Source: an uncultured Klebsiella sp.
GTDB taxonomy: Bacteria > Pseudomonadota > Gammaproteobacteria > Enterobacterales > Enterobacteriaceae
Direction of reading: 5' to 3'
DNA: 12,639 nt
Assembly (NCBI GenBank): GCA_902490055.1
Contig: CABUCP010000040.1
Location: 1-12,639, forward strand
The position numbers and the translations under genes are program-made. The notes beneath the pieces were generated by a model. That model saw only the letters and a list, made by a program, of their open reading frames with translations. It ran no database searches and was not told the origin of the DNA. Shown here piece after piece: positions 8,266-12,639 of this stretch (position 1 is its first letter; each line of letters starts with the position of its first letter).

Positions 8266-11200
8266 TTATGCCTCCTCTTCGCGATGCGGGAAGCGGCTCT
8301 TCATATACAGCGACAAGCGATCGAACAGCAGATAAATCACCGGTGTGGTAAATAGCGTCAGTACCTGGCTAAGCATCAGACCACCGACCATACCAATACC
8401 CAGAGGACGACGTAGCTCGGCGCCGACGCCGGTACTGAGCATCAATGGCAGCGCGCCGAGCAAGGCGGCGAGGGTAGTCATCAGAATCGGGCGGAAGCGC
8501 AGCAGGCAGGCCTGATAAATGGCTTCTCGCGGCGGCATCCCCTGCTCGCGCTCGGCGGCGAGGGCAAAGTCGATCATCATGATGGCGTTTTTCTTGACGA
8601 TACCGATAAGCAGGATGATGCCGATAATCGCAATCACATCCAGCTCGCTACCGGCCAGCCACAGGGCCAGCAGCGCCCCGACGCCTGCGGTGGGCAGGGT
8701 AGAGAGAATCGTGATGGGATGAATGAAGCTTTCATACAGCACCCCAAGGACGATGTACATGGCGACCACCGCGGCAACGACCAGCCAGACGGTGCTACCG
8801 AGCGCCGACTGGAAGGCGAGCGAACTGCCCTGGAACTGGGTGCGAATATCGCTTGGGAAATCCAGCGACTGCTCGGCTGACAAAATCGCCTCGACCGCTT
8901 CACCGAGCGAATAGTTGCCTGGTACGTTGAAGGAAATTGTCGTCACCGGGAACTGATCGAGGTGGTTAACCGACAGCGGGGTGAATCGCTGCTCGACGCT
9001 GGCGATAGACTTCAACGGCACAATGCCGCCGTCGCTGCTGGTGAGGCGAATATTATCCAGCGCCGCCAGCCCCGGAGTCGCCTGGGTGTCATGCTCCAGC
9101 ACCACGCGGTACTGATTCGCCTGGGTATAAATTGTCGAGATTAAACGCTGGCCAAAGGCGTTATACAGGGCGTTATCAACATCGGCCATCGAGATGCCCA
9201 AGCGGCTGGCGCTGTCGCGATCGACATTGATATAAGCCGCAAGCCCTTTATCCTGCCAGTCGCTGCTGACGTCGGAAAGCTGCGGTAAGGATTGCAGGCG
9301 CGACATCAGTTGCGGCACCCAGTTGCTCAATGCATCAAGCGAGTTAGCCTGCAGAGTGAACTGATACTGGGTCCGGCTGACGGTGGTATCGATGGTCAGA
9401 TCCTGAGTCGGCTGCAGGTAGAGCTCAATTCCCGGCACGCTCACCACCGAATGCTGCAGACGGCTAATGACCGTTTGCACGCGATCGTCGCGTTCATCCA
9501 GCGGTTTAAGGTTAATCTGTAGACGCGCGCTGTTCAGCGCCGGGTTGGTACCATCTACGCCGACGAACGAGGTCAGGCTTTCTACCGCCGGATCGTTAAG
9601 AATCAGCTCGGATACCTGCTGTTGACGCTGCGCCATACTGGCGAATGATACCGACTGCGGCGCCTGTAAGGTGCCCTGAATGATGCCGTTATCCTGGATC
9701 GGGAAGAAGCCTTTCGGGATAAAGACCCACAGCAGAATCGACAGCGCAAGGGTGCTCAGTGCCACGCTCAGAGTTAGCCACGGGTGATTCAGCACCCGGC
9801 TAAGCCAGCGGCCATAAACGGCAATAACCCGCTCGAAGAAACGTTCACTGGCCCGCGAGAAGCGGTTTTGTTTGCGCAGCGATTCGTGGCTTAGCATGCG
9901 TGCGCACATCATCGGCGTCAGGGTTAGCGAGACGACCGCGGAAATCAGTATCGCCACGGCCAGCGTGATGGCGAATTCGCGGAACAGGCGGCCAACGATA
10001 TCGCCCATAAACAGCAGCGGGATCAGCACGGCGATCAGCGAGAAGGTTAATGAGATAATGGTAAAGCCGATTTCACCCGCTCCCTTCAGCGCGGCGGCGA
10101 GCGGTTTTTCACCTTTTTCGATATAGCGGGAGATATTTTCAATGACCACGATGGCGTCATCGACGACGAAACCGGTAGCGATGGTCAGCGCCATCAGCGT
10201 CAGGTTGTTAATCGAAAAATCAAGGAACACCATTACGGCGAAGGTGCCGACCAGCGATAGCGGCACGGCGACGCCGGGAATAATCGTTGCCGGTACGTTG
10301 CGCAGGAACAGGTAGATGATCATCACCACCAGCGCGATGGCGAGCAGTAATTCGAACTGAGTATCGCTGACCGAGGCGCGGATATTGGTGGTACGGTCTG
10401 ACAGTACCTGCACTTTCACCGATTTAGGCAGGCTTTCGGTAAGCTGCGGCAACATCTGGCGGATGCTGTCGGCGGTGGCGATGATGTTAGCGCCGGGCTG
10501 GCGTTGGACGTTCATCACTATCGCCCGCTGCTTATTGGCCCATGCCCCCAGCCAGGCGTTCTCGGCGCCCTGTTCGATAGTAGCGACATCGCCAAGGCGG
10601 ATCGGCGCGCCGTTCTGATAGGCGATAATCAGGCGGCGATAATCTTCCGCTGACTGCATCTGATCGTTGGCGGATAGCGTCACCGCACGGGCCGGGCCGT
10701 CGAGACTGCCCTTCGCCGAGTTCACGTTGGCGCTGGTAATCGCGGTACGTACGGTTTCACTGGTTAACCCCAGCGCGGCAATCGCCTGGGCATTAAGCTT
10801 GACGCGAACGGCAGGGCGCTGGCCACCGGCCAGAGTCACCAGACCGACGCCGGAAACCTGGGATATTTTCTGCGCCACGCGGGTTTCCACCATATCCTCA
10901 ACCTGGGTCATCGGCATCGCGCTGGAGGTGACGGCCAGGGTCATGATTGGCGGGTCTGCCGGGTTTACTTTACTGTAAACTGGCGGGTTGGGTAAATCCG
11001 ATGGCAGCAGGTTAGTGGCGGCATTGATAGCGGCCTGCACTTCCTGCTCGGCGACATCCAGCGCCAGCGTAAGCTGGAACTGTAGGGTGATAACTGATGC
11101 ACCGCCCGAACTTTGCGACGACATCTGTTTGAGGCCGGACATTTGGCCAAACTGGCGCTCCAGCGGCGCGGTAATCGAAGACGTCACCACATCCGGGCTG

Positions 11201-11388
11201 GCGCCGGGATAGAGCGTCACCACCTGAATAGTCGGGTAGTCAACTTCCGGCAGGGCGGAGACCGGCAGGAAGCGATAGCCGATGATCCCGGCCAGCAGGA
11301 TAGCAACCATCAGCAGCGTCGTCGCCACCGGGCGCATGATAAACAGCCGGGAGGGGCCGCCCGTGCTGCTAGGGGGTAGCACTTGCAT
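8266..11388 (-). CDS. mdtB: RND efflux pump subunit MdtB
   Basis: 1040-residue inner-membrane RND transporter, the same length as E. coli MdtB. It has a cytoplasmic N-terminal extension ([13 protein letters not shown], about 12 residues more than MdtC), then helix 1, a first large periplasmic loop (about 42-345), helices 2-7, a second loop (about 560-865) and helices 8-12. Proton-relay residues are Asp410-Asp411 in [13 protein letters not shown] and Lys932-Lys933 in [15 protein letters not shown]. MdtB supplies two of the three protomers in the E. coli B2C pump and is thought to drive the proton-coupled conformational cycle. Its ATG overlaps the mdtA stop by one base (TGATG). A GGAG at 11399-11402 lies 10 nt upstream, a rather long spacing, which suggests coupling to mdtA. 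The stop is directly followed by the mdtC GTG. Confidence 0.98.
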   Translation of the reverse strand: MQVLPPSSTGGPSRLFIMRPVATTLLMVAILLAGIIGYRFLPVSALPEVDYPTIQVVTLYPGASPDVVTSSITAPLERQFGQMSGLKQMSSQSSGGASVITLQFQLTLALDVAEQEVQAAINAATNLLPSDLPNPPVYSKVNPADPPIMTLAVTSSAMPMTQVEDMVETRVAQKISQVSGVGLVTLAGGQRPAVRVKLNAQAIAALGLTSETVRTAITSANVNSAKGSLDGPARAVTLSANDQMQSAEDYRRLIIAYQNGAPIRLGDVATIEQGAENAWLGAWANKQRAIVMNVQRQPGANIIATADSIRQMLPQLTESLPKSVKVQVLSDRTTNIRASVSDTQFELLLAIALVVMIIYLFLRNVPATIIPGVAVPLSLVGTFAVMVFLDFSINNLTLMALTIATGFVVDDAIVVIENISRYIEKGEKPLAAALKGAGEIGFTIISLTFSLIAVLIPLLFMGDIVGRLFREFAITLAVAILISAVVSLTLTPMMCARMLSHESLRKQNRFSRASERFFERVIAVYGRWLSRVLNHPWLTLSVALSTLALSILLWVFIPKGFFPIQDNGIIQGTLQAPQSVSFASMAQRQQQVSELILNDPAVESLTSFVGVDGTNPALNSARLQINLKPLDERDDRVQTVISRLQHSVVSVPGIELYLQPTQDLTIDTTVSRTQYQFTLQANSLDALSNWVPQLMSRLQSLPQLSDVSSDWQDKGLAAYINVDRDSASRLGISMADVDNALYNAFGQRLISTIYTQANQYRVVLEHDTQATPGLAALDNIRLTSSDGGIVPLKSIASVEQRFTPLSVNHLDQFPVTTISFNVPGNYSLGEAVEAILSAEQSLDFPSDIRTQFQGSSLAFQSALGSTVWLVVAAVVAMYIVLGVLYESFIHPITILSTLPTAGVGALLALWLAGSELDVIAIIGIILLIGIVKKNAIMMIDFALAAEREQGMPPREAIYQACLLRFRPILMTTLAALLGALPLMLSTGVGAELRRPLGIGMVGGLMLSQVLTLFTTPVIYLLFDRLSLYMKSRFPHREEEA
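8271..8276 (-). promoter_or_regulatory. Ribosome-binding site for the GTG start of mdtC
   Basis: A perfect AGGAGG lies 5 nt before the GTG at 8265, within the last codons of mdtB (the run of Glu codons in HREEEA). It decides the start of mdtC. With the directly abutting TAA-GTG junction it allows both re-initiation and independent initiation. Confidence 0.85.
8575..8595 (-). repeat. Exact 21-bp match between mdtB and mdtC (copy in mdtB)
   Basis: The partner of the block at 5494-5514, in direct orientation about 3.08 kb away. It codes for the proton-relay lysine segment of helix 10. Direct repeats of this size in tandem paralogues could in principle seed gene conversion or a deletion that fuses mdtB to mdtC; no such event is seen here, as both genes are intact. 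Confidence 0.8.
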
Positions 11389-12632
11389 CAGGAATGCGCT
11401 CCGTTTTTACCACTCTGGCCGGCGGCAGGCTGTTCCTGCGCGGCGCTGTGAGCTTCAACGACTTCGACCTTAGCGCCTTCCGTCAGGCGATCGATACCAT
11501 CGGTCACCACGCGGTCGCCTGCCGATAGCCCGGCGTTAATCACCACTTTTTGGCTGTCCTGAATACCCGGCGTCACCGTATGTTTGCTGACTGTATTCTC
11601 ACTGTTCAGCACCCACACGAAGTGGCCTTCGTTACCCATTTGTAACGCGGCGGTTGGGATAACCACGGCATCCTGCTCGGTGTCCACCAGCATTCTGGCG
11701 TTAACGAACTGATTCGGGAATAGCGCATCATCAAGGTTATTAAAGCGCGCTTTCAGCTTGATAGTGCCGGTCGTGGCATCAATTTGGTTATCGAGGCTCA
11801 GCAGGGAGCCCGCGCTGATTTTCTGCTTGTTGGTACGTTCCCAGGCTTCAACGGCCAGCGTTTTTCCAGCCTTCTGCGCCTGCACCACGGTAGCGATATC
11901 GCTTTCCGGCAGGGTGAATACCAGATCGATAGGGTGAGTTTGCGTCAACACCACGATACCTGTGGTGTCGCCGCTGGAAATTTGGTTACCGATATCGACC
12001 TGTTTTAAGCCTACGCGGCCATCTATCGGCGCGGTGATGCGGGTCCAGTCCAGCTGCAGCTGCGCGCTGGCTACTGCCGCTTGATCGGCTTTAACGGTAC
12101 CGGCGGACTCGACCACCAGCGACTGTTGGGTGTCCAGCTCCTGACGGGAGATCAGATTGGTTTTCACCAGTTGCTGATAACGGGCGAGATCGCGGCGCGC
12201 GTTAGCGAGCGTGGCGTTATCTTTCGCGAGCTGCCCCTGAGCCTGCGCCAGAGCGACCTTAAACTGGCTGGGATCGATTTGCGCCAGCAGATCGCCTGCT
12301 TTCACCTGTTGGCCTTCCTGGAAATGAATACTCAGCAGCTGGCCGTCAACCCGGCTGCGCACGGTAACCGTATTGGCGGCAGTAACGGTACCCAAACCGG
12401 TGAGATAACGAGGTACGGACTCGCTGGTGGCGGTGGCGGCTTGAACCGGAGCCAGCGTCGCCCCAAAACGCCCGTGACGAGCGCCGCCGGGCGCTTTTGC
12501 TCCTTGCTGGCTTGCGCCGGGAATACCTGAAGTTTGCCCGCTGTCGCGATCGTGCCAGACCCAATACGCGGCGCCCGCCACGATAACCACCGCCAGTGCC
12601 GTTCCCCAGCGTAGTTTGTTATTGCCTTTCAT
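11388..12632 (-). CDS. mdtA: RND efflux periplasmic adaptor MdtA
   Basis: 414 residues (415 in E. coli), a membrane fusion protein of the HlyD/AcrA type that links MdtB/MdtC to TolC. It has an N-terminal hydrophobic segment (about 10-26, after KLRW) acting as membrane anchor or signal. A variable Gly/Ala/Pro-rich linker follows (about 30-62), then the first biotinyl-lipoyl half with [20 protein letters not shown] at 94-113. The alpha-helical hairpin spans about 122-192, followed by the second lipoyl half ([20 protein letters not shown], 199-218) and the beta-barrel and membrane-proximal domains to about 392. There is no cysteine anywhere, so unlike AcrA it is not a lipoprotein. The C-terminal tail from about 394 is low-complexity and variable. 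It is the first gene of the operon; only 7 nt (CAAAATA) precede the ATG in the window, so promoter, BaeR site and most of the ribosome-binding site are not visible. Confidence 0.97.
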   Translation of the reverse strand: MKGNNKLRWGTALAVVIVAGAAYWVWHDRDSGQTSGIPGASQQGAKAPGGARHGRFGATLAPVQAATATSESVPRYLTGLGTVTAANTVTVRSRVDGQLLSIHFQEGQQVKAGDLLAQIDPSQFKVALAQAQGQLAKDNATLANARRDLARYQQLVKTNLISRQELDTQQSLVVESAGTVKADQAAVASAQLQLDWTRITAPIDGRVGLKQVDIGNQISSGDTTGIVVLTQTHPIDLVFTLPESDIATVVQAQKAGKTLAVEAWERTNKQKISAGSLLSLDNQIDATTGTIKLKARFNNLDDALFPNQFVNARMLVDTEQDAVVIPTAALQMGNEGHFVWVLNSENTVSKHTVTPGIQDSQKVVINAGLSAGDRVVTDGIDRLTEGAKVEVVEAHSAAQEQPAAGQSGKNGAHS

Positions 12633-12639
12633 TATTTTG

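Larger units (their letters stand above)
1577..12632 (-). other. mdtABCD-baeSR operon
   Basis: Six genes on one strand with junctions of TGATG (mdtA/mdtB, 1-nt overlap), TAA-GTG (mdtB/mdtC, no gap), TAA-C-ATG (mdtC/mdtD, 1 nt), GTGA (mdtD/baeS, 4-nt overlap) and ATGA (baeS/baeR, 4-nt overlap). There is no room for a promoter outside coding sequence, so they are almost certainly one transcript. Since BaeR activates the promoter upstream of mdtA in E. coli, carrying baeSR on the same message makes a positive feedback loop. The pump (A, B, C), the MFS exporter (D) and the sensor pair are thus induced together by envelope stress. Confidence 0.93.

Noticed and set aside
12633..12639. mdtA promoter or BaeR box
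   Set aside because: Only 7 nt upstream of the mdtA ATG are in the window, so no regulatory element can be supported.
1..12639. A previously undescribed system, mobile element, CRISPR array or prophage
   Set aside because: All seven genes are recognised core enterobacterial genes in their usual order, and no non-coding gap exceeds 145 bp. I saw no transposase, integrase, attachment site or repeat array.

Overview
The window is a compact, entirely minus-strand segment of an enterobacterial chromosome. Seven genes fill almost all of it. Read along their own strand (from high to low coordinates) they are mdtA - mdtB - mdtC - mdtD - baeS - baeR - trhP (yegQ). Gene order, protein lengths and near-identity to the proteins I know from Escherichia coli place it in Enterobacteriaceae. 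The moderately high GC and the many synonymous differences from E. coli suggest a Klebsiella/Raoultella/Enterobacter-like relative, but genus cannot be settled from this sequence alone.

Positions 12632 down to 1577 form a six-gene unit for envelope stress and drug efflux. MdtA is the periplasmic adaptor. MdtB and MdtC are two RND pump paralogues that assemble as a mixed trimer and work with an outer-membrane TolC channel encoded elsewhere. MdtD is an unrelated major-facilitator (DHA2) exporter, characterised in Salmonella as an iron-citrate/citrate exporter. BaeS and BaeR are the two-component system known to activate this operon. All five gene junctions overlap or lie within 1 nt of each other, and two genes (mdtC, baeS) begin with GTG, so translation is probably coupled from end to end. 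The operon promoter and any BaeR box upstream of mdtA lie beyond the right edge; only 7 nt upstream of mdtA are present.

Between baeR and trhP is a 145-bp gap, the only real intergenic region inside the window. It holds a 9-bp hairpin directly after baeR, a good sigma70-type promoter (TTTACT, 17 bp, TACAAT) and a leader with two small stem-loops. The promoter position shows that trhP starts at the ATG at 1431 and not at the more upstream in-frame ATG at 1515. TrhP is the prephenate-dependent tRNA U34 hydroxylation protein of the U32 family and is functionally separate from the efflux operon. The last 69 bp (1-69) are AT-rich non-coding sequence with a possible CRP-like site. In E. coli the sRNA gene cyaR follows yegQ, so that gene may lie just outside.

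I see no mobile element, CRISPR array, phage gene, RNA gene or undescribed system here. The most distinctive feature is a Pro/Gly-rich expansion in the periplasmic sensor domain of BaeS, which makes it about 25 residues longer than the E. coli protein.
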